In this document: positions 35,353-46,167 of the stretch, piece by piece
How the letters are laid out: each line of letters opens with the position of its first letter
Position numbering within the stretch: the stretch's first letter is position 1
Assembly: GCA_016648135.1 (NCBI GenBank)
Contig: JADDOH010001553.1
Location: 1-64,000, forward strand
DNA: 64,000 bases
Direction: 5' to 3'
Source: Agrypnia vestita
Taxonomy: Eukaryota > Arthropoda > Insecta > Trichoptera > Phryganeidae
Position numbers and translations under genes: made by a program
The notes under the pieces: generated by a model
Database searches by the model: none
The model's input: only the letters and a program-made list of their open reading frames with translations
Told to the model about the DNA's origin: nothing

Positions 35353-36020
35353 GATGTTTTCGAAATACAAAAAGTGTAGAAATAAATCATTTAAAAAAAA
35401 TGTGTTTCGTGATCATTGAACGCTTATTCTATTTAAGTCGCATATTCTGCCGGGTTCATCGTCTCTGGGTTTTTTGTCTATTGCGACAAATGTGATGTGT
35501 CCGGCGAGGTGCGTATTACACAACAGCCCGCCCTTCGGCACATCCGTGTCCGCGCCCCACCACCTCTGAAACTGATATTTTGCATCGGTTCCTTTAAAAT
35601 TCTTTATGAAAACAAAATATTTCTTCAATTTTGACGCTTAGGACTGGTTCTTTGATCGGTGATAATGGTAATAGTTTTTAACAGTATTTAAGCAGTATTA
35701 GGTAACAAATTTTTACGTTTTCAGCAATCAAACAACCTGTTTTTTGCTTAACTATATAGGTATATGCGAAACAATATGTTCTGTGAAATATGAACATACA
35801 TATAAAAATATTCTAGAATTTATATATACAGTTCTATAAAAGGAGTTAAAAATTTTAAAAAAAATCTGGCATATTTTAATGTATATGTTAAATAATTCGA
35901 AAGAATATCATATACATAATGCACAAAAAAGAATATTGTTAAATATTCCACTTCATAAATATAGAAGTATCATTGCCAGTGGCGAAATCTATGCCTACTA
36001 TCGGCCGTATTCTGAAAATA
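35353..36020. other. Unassigned region
   Basis: A 71-codon frame on the minus strand (35413-35628) has no recognisable domain. At about 35979 a single CAGTGGCGAAATCTATG is reminiscent of a hAT-like end, but no partner end was found. Confidence 0.35.
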
Positions 36021-36039
36021 GTGAGACTTCTATTTTTGT

Positions 36040-36260
36040 AGCTTGATAGTTATTGTATAACTATCAAGCTTCTTCTTCTTCTAATTTCGATGTTTGAAGT
36101 TTGACAGTTCAATTCAATTCAGACAATTCAATCAATCAGAAAGCTCTAAAACGTAAACAAATGTAGAGTTATACTTAATGTAAACGAAAAAATGGTTAAT
36201 TTATTAATAACTTAAGGTTTGTTTACGTTTTAAAGCTTTCTAATTGATTGAATAAATAAT
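36040..36260. repeat. Foldback repeats: small hairpin and nested inverted repeat
   Basis: AGCTTGATAGTTAT and ATAACTATCAAGCT, separated by three bases, form a 14-bp hairpin at about 36041-36071. Further on, CAATCAATCAGAAAGCT with AAAACGTAAACAAA (about 36128) is mirrored by TTTGTTTACGTTTTAAAGCTTTCTAATTGATTG (in words: the reverse complement) at about 36219-36252, so the second structure is a MITE-like foldback. Confidence 0.65.
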
Positions 36261-36869
36261 TTCAAAAGAGTCAAACTTAAACAATGTTGACGGCATCACA
36301 ATGTTATGCAATAACTGTCTAGATACAAAGACAGCAATATTGCTGTGTGATAAACTGCAGAAAAGTGTCATTTAAAGAATAGCGTAAAGTTTTATTTGTT
36401 TTAAGTGACTGTGTACATTGAATAGTTAATTAATAATTAATTAATTAATCACTAATTAATTGATAATAAGAGTTTACATTCGTTTAAATATAAATCAATT
36501 AGATTTTTAAAGATAGACACAATCTGTCAGGAAGGGCAAATGCCTATTTCTAACCAGGGACTCTACAAAATAATGATACTTTAGCGCTCGATGTACAAAG
36601 CGGTTTCAGTTTGAAAGTGCAGCGAATCCAAGTCTAGTACCAAGCCGTCTAGTACCGTAGAGTAGACCGTAGTAGTACTTGCTGCTTGCCTACTAGTAGT
36701 AGTAGCCTTGAAATGTTTCACTCAGCACTATTGGCTCACAGGTAATTGGACGGTTACAGGTGTCAATATTTACCTTCTTATTGTCTCTCCCGTTAGACTC
36801 ACAGAAGAGCAATGGGAGTAAGAGTAATTATCGTTTTGTACTGAAATTACGTTTATATTTATTTATTAT

Positions 36870-37110
36870 ATTAAAAAAACACTCTATAAAACAACTATTT
36901 ATCAAATAATCAATACGTTTCGCGGCAAATTGTCCCTTCATCAGGATACAAAGTATGTATACTAAAAGTGAAAATTGGAAGTATTAAGAGTTGAATAACT
37001 AATTAGGAACTAATGTGAAAAAAACTGTTTGCAAAAAGGATTTGCTTATTTATAATATTTAATTTTATATTAATACTTCTAATTTATCTAACTATAATCC
37101 TTAGTGATTT
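36870..37110 (-). mobile_element. Penelope-like or retrozyme-like repeat, third copy
   Basis: It is related to 33395-33730: the cores match, and both continue with TTGTAAAAAGGA / TTGCAAAAAGGA and TTTATAATATTTAATTT-like sequence. On the minus strand at 36967-36911 the order TTAGTATAC, CTGATGA, 16 bases, GAAAC is kept. The stem II pairing here is weak. Confidence 0.45.
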
Positions 37111-39566
37111 GTATGTAAAATTTCTAAACCCTTATTACCTTATATCAAAAGAATGGTGGGTTTCCAAAAGATGATTACCAAATTCAGGATTGTTGTTGCT
37201 ATCTTAGATAGCTATTTAAACCATTTGTCCCGAAATATTTTGATTATTCAATAAATAATTTTTATTTTATACGCTTTTTATTAATGTAAATAATGTTACC
37301 ACAGATTTATTTTGCTATTACTGAAGAAGTTTTCAGATATTTGTTGAGGAATCTCAACAGTTTAAAGTGTGCTTTACCGAAACCTACTCTATAAGATGTA
37401 AACTAATAATAAGGATACATAAATCTTTAAACACAGTGATAAGATAAAGTGTGAGATGATAATGAAAGCTAATAATAGGAGATTTGAATTAGAGTTGAAG
37501 CAGAAGGTAAATTATACGATTTGTATGTAAAATTGTTGTTTTGTAATGTTCGTTTTGTTATTAAATCTAGTTACATACACCCCATAAAAGATTTTTTTTC
37601 ATTTAATCATAATTTACTTATTATGAAAGCGGTTTTCACGAATTATTTATTTAATTTATATTTTTCATTCGTTTCATTTATTGGTTTATGTTATCATATC
37701 TTAATGTAATATTATACATTCGGTCAATTCTGACGTAATGACATTTGACAGATATCTTGACAATTCTCAAACAAATTGTACATATTACAAAAATAAATAT
37801 GTACAAAAAAAAAGAAATTTTGTCTTTGGATATCATTATTAGTTATCCTGAGAATAGGGGGATATTTTTTTTATATATTGTTTCAAGATTCTAGAAATGA
37901 AAGAAACTGAACATAATGAGATAAGGAAGATTTCCGAACGGTTTGAATCATTTCATCAAAGATCTCTAAAGCGGTCGAATACACGAAGTTATGCCAGAAG
38001 TTTCGAGAAATCGGATCCTTACAAATTACTTCGCGGCCGCTGAGTCGAAATTTGTTCGGCGAATAGATAAGCAGACTGTGCGCTAGAAAACGGGCAAATG
38101 AAGTGTGCCAGAGACGAGAGGAACATTCTAAAGACCGAATCAGTCCAAATTACAATATCCAGGTAAAATTTGTATCCAAAGACTTGTTTATCAATGAAAA
38201 ATTTATTGCGACAAAAATTTCATTCCGTTCCCCATCAAACCCACGAAAATAATGTTCATAATAATTATATTCGAAAATATTCCCGAGTGTCTCATTTGAT
38301 GTGCTCACTGTGATGCGGGTTTCGTCTAGTGTGATTGCGATCTTTAACTATTTCTTATAATTTTTACATTTACAATATTTTATATTTTGTAAAATTATAT
38401 TATGAAAAGGAATTTTATCCAGACGTCCGACTTGTACCAGGTGTTTATAAGGATTAATTGCATCCGTAGGGAAATTTATAGCTCGTAGAATTTTGTCGTC
38501 CAAAAAAAAAACGGAAAAAAAGCGAAGTCGAATATCATTATTTTTCTTTCTTTTGTCAGTATAGTGGAAGTAAAACAATAATAATGAAATTAATTAGGAG
38601 GTTCCTTAGGGAAATCGTTATTACGGGACACGATAAAATGTAGCAAATTCTGACTTATTTTCTGTAAAATGTAGTACACATAATAATATTTTTAATCCAT
38701 AAAACAAAAACCTTAAAAAAATATATGTATAATAAAATTTATGTAAGGTTTTAATTATAATAATTTTAATACACAAACACTTTTTCTCTCCACGAGAATA
38801 CTACGTACGAGTCGATTTTTTAGTCATGGCCCTCTAAGAATGTGTTCTGTGATGATAAACACTTTGGTGTATCTATGAGAGAAAGAGACAAAGTTATTTA
38901 TGTCGCTTTACCGATTTTTTACAAGATCAGTACACCGCGTGCCGTATATATTATAGTTTAAAATAAATTTAAATTCAACTTAGATATTGGTAAAAATTAT
39001 TATTAAACCATTATTTAAACTTTCCAATTTTTAAAAATTATTTTAGTGGTTGACCGTTATATTAATATAATGAAATGAACTGTTCGCTTTAATTTTATTT
39101 TCTCCCCCTGCTAGTTTCAGCTGATGGAGGGCATCGACAGTCATTATTGATGTGATCGAACACAGTATCGAAACCGGTAGACGTTTAAAATCAGTGTGGT
39201 TTATACAAAGTTTGTTAGTTTTCTCAAATTAATAATTACGCCCAACCACAAAGTTAACGCTATAAATATCAATAAAATTATTAATATTATTTCATTCCCT
39301 AACCATAAAATAATTAAACATCAAACATACAGATTCGTGTAATGACCTGAGTAAAAATTGATCTATAGATGGACACTTCAATAATGACATGAAATTTATA
39401 AATTTTGTATTCTTAATTTATTTAACATATTAACGAAAGTGCGATACCGTAGAAATTAAAATATTAAAAATTTTTGGTTCAATAATATTTCCATAAACAT
39501 TGTTACATGTTGTTATTATTCTTAACACATTTCACATTTTTTAATTGGTTTATTTTTTTCTTTCAG
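37111..39566. other. Unassigned AT-rich region (presumed intron 1)
   Basis: I see no gene. At 39166-39183 TATCGAAACCGGTAGACG occurs, a phrase also found at 63962-63980 and, changed, at 48777-48794. The last 30 bases form the branch and polypyrimidine region of the exon at 39567. Confidence 0.35.
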
Positions 39567-39611
39567 TAAAGGAACGCAGCCGTATTATACGAAACGCGCC
39601 AATGAACAGCC
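39567..39611 (+). CDS. Candidate internal exon of 45 bases (phase 2 at both ends)
   Basis: The acceptor is strong: TTTATTTTTTTCTTTCAG ends at 39566. The donor is consensus: GCC|GTAAGTAAT from 39612. The exon is open in two frames. Joining it to the AG left over from the exon ending at 12208 gives Ser followed by KGTQPYYTKRANEQ and two bases of the next codon. Because it is 45 bases and phase 2 on both sides, it could be skipped without a frameshift. A small, polar exon following a signal-peptide exon is common in secreted and adhesion proteins of insects. I do not recognise the protein, and no third exon is identifiable before the end of the window. Confidence 0.5.
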
Positions 39612-39742
39612 GTAAGTAATCCCTCTGCTAATTGATTTACTCTCGATTTGTGAGAAATGGTGCGAGAATGCACCGATATTACTTTAAAGGCGATATCCTA
39701 CTAATATCTGTACGTGACGCATCGTGACGCCGGCCATGTCCC

Positions 39743-40234
39743 ATGGGAAGAGTTCAACGGCTTCAGGAAGCGATCTTATTTCTGGAAAATATTCCTATTG
39801 AAAGGGGGAAAAGTCAGCTTGTTTGTGTTTGGGTTAAGCGCCATCGGCGCGCGAGCGTTTATGGGAACGCCGCTCAGGAATCTCTGGATGGGCGTAAAGC
39901 TATTTCTGTTGAGTGTGATAATTGTGTTTACCATAACTGGTTATCGCAAAATGAAAATCTCGGTCACTTTACAAAATGTCATGTATTTACACTTACCAAC
40001 CAGCCACCCACGATTCGGGTAATTAAACTTGTGTGCCTTCGTATCCGCGATCTAATGCCGAGTAGCGAAATGGCCAATAATAATAATCCCTCTTTATTCA
40101 CTTTCCTTTATCTAGCCAACGTGCCGTGGAAAATGAAACCGCGGATAAAAATATTCGGCGTCCATATTAATAGCTATTATGTGCACAAGCTTACTCCAAT
40201 TTATCTATTAGCATATCCAAATAAAATCTATTAG
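39743..40234 (+). other. Unexplained open stretch of 163 codons overlapping a 102-codon frame
   Basis: This is one of the longest frames not explained by a transposon or simple repeat. Its composition is less AT-rich than its surroundings. The predicted peptide contains CDNCVYH and, 17 residues later, HFTKCH, a possible metal-binding-like spacing, but I recognise no family. A second frame (39714-40022) overlaps it. It lies just downstream of the candidate exon at 39567 but has no supporting splice sites. Chance, intronic conserved DNA or a decayed element are all possible. Confidence 0.2.
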
Positions 40235-40295
40235 AATATCCATAATCCAAAATTAATTATTATACCTATTTATTTAATTTTATAATATATAATAA

Positions 40296-40810
40296 CTAGC
40301 TTTTCGTACCCGGCGTTACACGGGTTAAGGATTAAGTTGAAAATAAATTTGTTGGGGGAAACAAAGGTTCGATTCGAACGGTAGAGATTTGCATCGAAAA
40401 TATATCAGGAGGGGAAAGGGTAAAAAGGTAAGGAGGAAATGTCACCTACGTTACCCGCCGAGTCTTAAAGAAGAAGTTTCCAAATTTTGAGTCCTATCGG
40501 TCAAACGGTACAGATTTGCATCGAAAATATATCAGGGGGAGGACAATGGGTAAGAGAAAAGGGGGGAAATGTCGCCTATATTACCCGCCGGGTTCTAAAG
40601 TATAAGTTTACGAATTTTGAGTTCGATCGGTCAAACGGTACATATTTGCTTCGAAAATATGTCACGGGGAGAGGAAGGGATAAGAGCATAGGGGGGAAAT
40701 GTTGCCTATGTTACAAGCCGGGTCCTAAAGCATAAGTATGCAAAATCTGAATCGAATCGGACAAACGGTGTTGATTTGTATAGAGAACAGACAGACAGAC
40801 ATTTAGTTTT
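40296..40810 (-). mobile_element. Helitron-like element containing three tandem units
   Basis: On the minus strand the 3' end is the hairpin CCCGTGTAACGCCGGG, then TACGAAAAGCTAG before T. The interior (40378-40763) holds three units of about 128 bp, each with CGGTCAAACGGTA, TTTGC.TCGAAAATAT and GGGGGGAAATGT, and a fourth unit begins before GACAGACAGACA. The open frame at 40487-40735 comes from these units. Confidence 0.65.
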
Positions 40811-41386
40811 ATGGGTAAAGATGTTGGTACTAAATTGGATAATTTTGAATCATTATAAGGCACGTAAATGATATAATTTTATAATTTTAATGTTATATTC
40901 CCTTACTTTTTTGTTTAAAATTATTTTTATTGAACTTGACACTTTCCAAATAATTGACCAAGTAATTAAATTTGACTAAACGTAAATTATATATTTTTTT
41001 GGTTATACTAACTATTAAATGATAATGAATATTATAATTTTGCAAAGTTTAATTTTAACCAGAGATTCTGGACTGACCCTTGGAAAACTACTAAGCAAAC
41101 AACTGGTCTGCAAGTAACATAATTACAACATGGCGCTGGTGGCGTCGCTCGGCGTCAAAGCTTGAATAAGCTGAATAGTTTATCAGATTCTGCCCGCAAC
41201 AGCGGTGATCTCCGTACTACGTGACGATAAACTTCAGAACCTCAATGGGGCTTCACCTTTCACCTTTACCCACACAATTGAGGGAGGCGTGGAGGTCAAA
41301 TCGGATTTTATTTATTTATTCATTTTATTTATGGAAAGAAAACAGGTAGAATTTCAAGTATGGACTAAAATATTATAGTTGTAAAG
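40811..41386. other. Unassigned region
   Basis: AT-rich to about 41040, then a GC-richer segment (41125-41300) containing ACAACATGGCGCTGGTGGCG and a purine/pyrimidine mix. No exon could be supported. Confidence 0.35.
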
Positions 41387-41623
41387 GGTGTTTTTTTAGA
41401 GCGGAGAACTTCAAATTGAAAGAAAACAGTTTTTAATGTCCATGAAATTGGACCTCTAAATTATGCCGTGTACGCGCCAGCCACGGCGGCAACATGCCCG
41501 AAATAATATTCAAATATTAATGTCATGAAATTATCTATCAAATAAACCCGATTTCAAGAATATTAAAACCATTTTTTTGTGTTTAATTTCAATTAAAAGT
41601 TTTCCACCTCTAGAAAAAACACC
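41387..41623. mobile_element. MITE family K (about 237 bp)
   Basis: Its inverted ends are GGTGTTTTTTTAGAG on the left and, reversed, GGTGTTTTTTCTAGAGG on the right, with short related inner words (GAACTTCAAATTGAAA and TTTCAATTAAAAGTTTTC). The inside is non-coding. No target duplication was clear. Confidence 0.65.
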
Positions 41624-42750
41624 GTTATAATGTACGATATTTCACATAGAAATTGGGCGGAGAAAAAACAATCGAGAAAAAAATAACAAATAATAGAAAA
41701 ATAGCATTTTGTTATTGTCTTAGAATATTCAATACTTGGTTCTTAAATATTGTTAACGAAACTGAAAATATATCAACGTCGGTAAACAAGTACAGGTTGG
41801 CACATTCTAGATATAGGAGAGCGCAGTCCGGAATTAGTTTTGCATATTGGGATGTTACAGACAGGATGAGTACCTACGGGATGCGCGTGATGGGACATGA
41901 ACATTTAAAAGTGACAAGAGGGATATTTTATTTATTTTTATTTATTTATTTCATTTCTTTACTTTTACATTTGTTCGAGTTAGATTATACTATGCCTGTC
42001 TCACTAGAGAGCTCTGTGTTGAGACAGGCAAAGTTTACAATTATAACTTATATGTAAATACATTTATACAAAATAGGTTAAAACAAAAAGTACATTTTGA
42101 ACAAATAAGTTTTAAAAAAAGATTTATAATCGCCTACACTCAGGCACATGTAAATATACACTAACACAATTAAATTTGACAGATTTTGTATAAATCGTCG
42201 ACGTCGAGTGCTGTTCGCCTATTTTTAAGGTCAAAGTGTTGACGTCAGTGAAGAGAATCGGTGAAATTCTGCCGGGATATTTGAAACCCAAATTTCAGGT
42301 TGCACATAAATTTCTTTTGAACATCTTCTATATTATAAAAGACAAAAATATGATAACAGACATCTTCTAGAAACCGTCTTCCAGTCCTCAAAGTTCATTT
42401 TCATTTCAAGACCAACTATGAATGATCACTCGTATTTTACTAGAAAAATCAACGTAATTGTATAATTAATTAAGGTAAATGTAATACATAAATTAAACTT
42501 ATGTTATTACATTTTAACATGACATTATATTCCCCATACGTTGAGCCAATAGCTCGAGCTTATGAGAGGAGTGTTTACAAACCAAATTAAAGTAGGTACA
42601 AGTTATTATTAAGCAGAAACCATTTAGAAGTAGCAGTTTTTATTATATACAGAAACCATTTGAGACAGTGGGCAATGCCACAATACATCGCTGTCCAAAA
42701 TCAAAGATTTGACTTCTTTCATAAACTATGTTCTTATTAGTTCAATGAAT
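41624..42750. other. Unassigned region with one short hairpin
   Basis: A 134-codon frame at 41653-42057 has no recognisable domain and ends in a TTTA-rich low-complexity part. At about 41993-42030 TGCCTGTCTCA and TGAGACAGGCA form an 11-bp inverted repeat. Confidence 0.35.
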
Positions 42751-42754
42751 TTGA

Positions 42755-42972
42755 ATTAAGAAGACGTTACTGGAGAAATCATGTGAAGAGAGCTTGTACT
42801 TGGGAGAGTAGGTACTGAGCGTAGCAGCGAACAAGCTGCCGCGCCGTCAGGTACCAGACTCCCAGGGAGACCACATAAAAGATGGCGAAATAGTTGGATA
42901 TCCGTATCCCAGGAATGAGCTCCGAGCAATGACAGGACGCAGTCCTAGATAAAGAAGAAGAAGAAGAAGAAT
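42755..42972 (+). pseudogene. LINE 3' fragment with (AAG)n tail
   Basis: In shifting frames the plus strand gives RRYWRNHVKRACTW, then GRPHKRWRNSWISVSQE and a short end, followed by AAAGAAGAAGAAGAAGAAG. This WxxHVxR...GRPxKRWxDS pattern is the very C-terminus of a common insect LINE polymerase. Stops and frameshifts show it is dead. Confidence 0.7.
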
Positions 42973-43549
42973 TAAGAAATAATACGCCATCGTTGTTATT
43001 AGTATTATACGCAGGTCTACACAATATGGGTAATATACACGTAACGCGTAAGGGTAATGAAACACTCCCAGCTTACACCAGTAACTTTGGCTCATTTTGT
43101 TAGTACCCCAATAATTAGGTAGGCACGAGCATTTCGACCTAAGCCATGTTTTCTACATTTTAATGTATTTAGTTTGATACTTTACCTGCCGACGTAAGGT
43201 TCTGCCTTCTCGAAACTCGAGTAGTATTATTTAAAATATGTACCACTTATATATTAAACTCAACTCAAGTACTCACTCAAGTAGAGTAGTAGCATAGTTT
43301 TATACCATGATGATATTCGGAATACTATTTGACATATTTATGGCAATACAGGCATTATCAGAAAGACCGCGATTATTAAATTTGTTTTCAGTGTGAAATA
43401 CGCAGTCATTCGATTTTCAAACCTAAAGAGTGGAAATCTCCATTTTAGATGCACAAAAACTATACATTTTTTTTTATATAAATATTTAACATAAAATAAA
43501 TATTTAAAAAAAATTAATCATATACCTAATATAAAACAAACAGTAATTA
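42973..43549. other. Unassigned region
   Basis: No gene or repeat could be supported here. Confidence 0.35.
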
Positions 43550-43722
43550 CTAGCCGTATACCCGTGAAAAATCACGGAATATAATAATTAATAACGACCC
43601 TTTCGTGTAATGAGAGCCGCGCGCTGATTGACGCTTCATTAGTGGCTAGTCATCATCAGTGTTGTTGTTGTTGTAATTCAAGCGAGTTATGCACAGACGG
43701 ACGGACATTCGAAATTAATAGA
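43550..43722 (-). mobile_element. Short Helitron-like element (173 bp)
   Basis: Read on the minus strand it starts TCTATTAATTTCG after an A and ends with the hairpin CCGTGATTTTTCACGG, then GTATACGGCTAG before T. It also carries GTCCGTCCGTCTGTGC near the 5' end, as in family B. Both termini are therefore present. Confidence 0.75.
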
Positions 43723-44500
43723 TATATTTTAATTTTGAAAGACAAAAATTTAAGTGAATATCAAACAATAACAACAAATATCTTTTTCGATCATATATTT
43801 TTTTTAATATGGTGCAATCAAACATTCTTTTGAAACAATCTATTTTCTTTTTCTTCTTCGTCAAATTCTTAACCATCTTCCTCTTCTATGTTTTCAAATT
43901 ATAATTTTTATACTGTCTTCCAATTCTGAATCTGTAGCTGTACGCAGACTGTCGCTGTACAGCAGATATGCATTAAATATTATTTCGGATCTGTGCTTCA
44001 TACATCGTGCACCCTCAAATCTTCTTCTTTTAAAATCCATGACATCAAACATAGTCACACGGGATCATGCTGAATATTAGTGAATCCCTAGAACAGCGTA
44101 AAACTGCTATGCAGTTTGGCATATGTATAATGTAAAAAATATCAAAAAAATTAATAAATATATAATAAAAGAACTCACAGTAAGAAGACCATTACATTTT
44201 ATTTCAAAGCAGTGGCGTAGTGACGCAGGTTGTCGCTCGGAGACCGGTGTCTCGAGGGGGCCGAATTTGCCGGCAATATTTCGTGTACCGAAATGCCAAT
44301 TCACCCAAATAACGATTCGTACACATATAACCATTTAGTTTTCTACGTTTTTGACAAAAAAATAGAAAATCAACATGGGTGGATACCCTCACCCTCGATG
44401 CAAAAAAAGTCTTTTTTATTTTAAGTGAAAAGATTCTTTAAAACATTATTTTTTGCGTTTGATTTTTCCTTGATTCAACTTCGTTAAATAGTAGTAGTCT
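43723..44500. other. Unassigned region with a hAT-like single end
   Basis: At 44212 CAGTGGCGTAGTGACG looks like one terminal repeat of a hAT-like element, but no matching opposite end was found nearby. The remainder is AT-rich. Confidence 0.4.
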
Positions 44501-44501
44501 T

Positions 44502-44692
44502 GAGTAGCTTGTTGGTCCTGTGGTTAGGACACTCGCCTCGTGATCCAAAGGTTGCGGGTTCAAACCTCACTCCAGACTAGCAAGTTAGTCCTATTTTCAT
44601 AGCACAAGCGTTTAGCTTAGTTTGAAAATAGTAAGAATATTGATGTGACACGTATTCCCTGTTCGCATCTCTATTTAAAAAAAAAAAAAAGA
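44502..44692 (+). mobile_element. tRNA-derived SINE with poly-A tail
   Basis: It reads GAGTAGCTTGTTGGTCCTGT, TGGTTAGGACACTCGCCTCG, a B-box region GGTTGCGGGTTCAAACCTC, the body GCACAAGCGTTTAGCTTAG and GTGACACGTATTCCCTGTTC, and ends in 14 A residues. It is the best-preserved of four copies in the window. Confidence 0.92.
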
Positions 44693-45663
44693 ATACTAAA
44701 TTATACTCAAGACCATTAATAATAAATTATATACCAAAATTTCAAATGTCATCGAATGTATAATTAATCTTCGTCTGAACTGAAAGTAAATTCAAAAATC
44801 TAAAAACTCAGATGTCGTTTCAAAATGAATTATTGTTGATAGCTGTAATTTTTAACACCAATATTATTTTCACTTCAAAAGGTCGCCTAGATGGTGGAAC
44901 GTGAGAGCTGAATTTGTTTAAGTAAATGTATGATACGAGTATTGTCGAGTAGTGAATTTGTATGAGGGAGTCTACGAAAGACTTGCAGTTAGATAGACCA
45001 GATATACATATACCTATTGGAGGGCGACCTTGTATCTTCAACAATGTAGTGGGTCGAGGTTCGCTGTGGTTGCACGCCGCTCGCATCGACCAACTACTAA
45101 TCAGGTGCTCGATGCCGACCACGTCAAGCGACCAATAAGAAGCCCGATGCGACCGCGGAGATCCCGGCCACGCGCCAAAACAATCCCCACTCTCTCTCCG
45201 AACGCCGCCTGATCCAGACACTTACTACTTACCAGAAACTATTGTACTCCGCGAACTTATTCAATTATAAAACTTGCTCTTCAATAAATTCGACGTGTCT
45301 TGCACAGGACAAAACTGTGTGTGGATCGCCAATTTCACTTTCTTTCATTTTGGCTGGTTTTGACGCCAGGAGCAGGATGTAGAGAAGGTTGATAAATGAA
45401 ACACTTTTTAGAAACTGGTAAACTGGATCGAAGAACAAAGATACAATACGAAGAGAGACTGCCTTTGCTCTCCGATTCCAGCACATTTATTCATTTTAAT
45501 ATACTAGATAGACCCAGCGTGTGTTAGCCAATCAGCGCGTCGCTCGTTTCCGCGGCGCATGGCGCATTTCAGATTTGCACAAAATATTTAAAAACCGGCC
45601 CTTATCAGGACTACCGAAACATAATAATTTTATTTTTCGTATCTTTAAATTTAATTATATAAC

Positions 45664-45712
<49 letters not shown>

Positions 45713-45720
45713 ATATATAA
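44693..45720. other. Unassigned region with GC-richer patch
   Basis: At 45040-45215 the sequence is GC-richer and open on both strands (60 and 133 codons), but I recognise no protein. At 45660-45722 there is a long TA dinucleotide run. Confidence 0.35.
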
Positions 45721-45945
45721 TATATTTAAATACGAATAAAAATGAAATAAAGAGAAACACACAAATATCAAATAATAAAACTGAAAAATTAAATGCTGGA
45801 ACCTGGATTCGAAACCACGGACCTCTGTCTCACGACACAGAGGTCCGTGGTTCGAATCCAGGTTCCAGCATTTAATTTTTCAGTTTTATTATTTGATATT
45901 TGTGTGTTTCTCTTTATTTCATTTATTTATTTCGTATTAAATATA
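45721..45945. repeat. Near-perfect palindrome of about 108-base arms (SINE head to head)
   Basis: The left arm (45721-45828) and right arm (45837-45945) are nearly identical in reverse complement; only one extra T and some changes near the outer ends are seen. The loop is 8 bases (CTCACGAC). Each arm contains a B-box-like GGTTCGAATCC and the tail ATTTGTGTGTTTCTCTTTAT, so it looks like two SINE-type 3' portions joined head to head. TA microsatellites lie on both sides. Confidence 0.9.
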
Positions 45946-45999
45946 TATATATATATATATATATAAACAAACATAAAAATGTATTATAATCGCATTTTC

Positions 46000-46115
46000 C
46001 GTGGCGCAGTTGGTAGTACGGGGTCAAGTAGATCGCCGTGGTTCCTGTTCGAAACACGACGCTTATAAATCGCGAGTATTCCTGGTCAAACTGTATCTTT
46101 CTACTCATTCCTCAA
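46000..46115 (+). mobile_element. tRNA-like SINE head, isolated
   Basis: CGTGGCGCAGTTGGTAGTAC matches the tRNA A box, and 30 bases later GGTTCCTGTTCGAAAC is a weak B box. No cloverleaf can be drawn, so this is a decayed SINE rather than a tRNA gene. Confidence 0.55.
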
Positions 46116-46167
46116 TGCTCTTGTCACACGTTTACTCGCTGCACTGAATTGTTGCAGGCCATCAGGT

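Noticed and set aside
45030..45221. GC-richer stretch open on both strands, possible exon
   Set aside because: No recognisable peptide and no convincing splice pair; kept only as an unassigned region.
45785..45880. Possible tRNA gene pair
   Set aside because: A B box is present, but the arms form one large palindrome and no acceptor or anticodon arm can be drawn.
46000..46075. Possible tRNA gene
   Set aside because: A-box-like and weak B-box-like words are present, but the cloverleaf does not close; it is more likely a SINE head.
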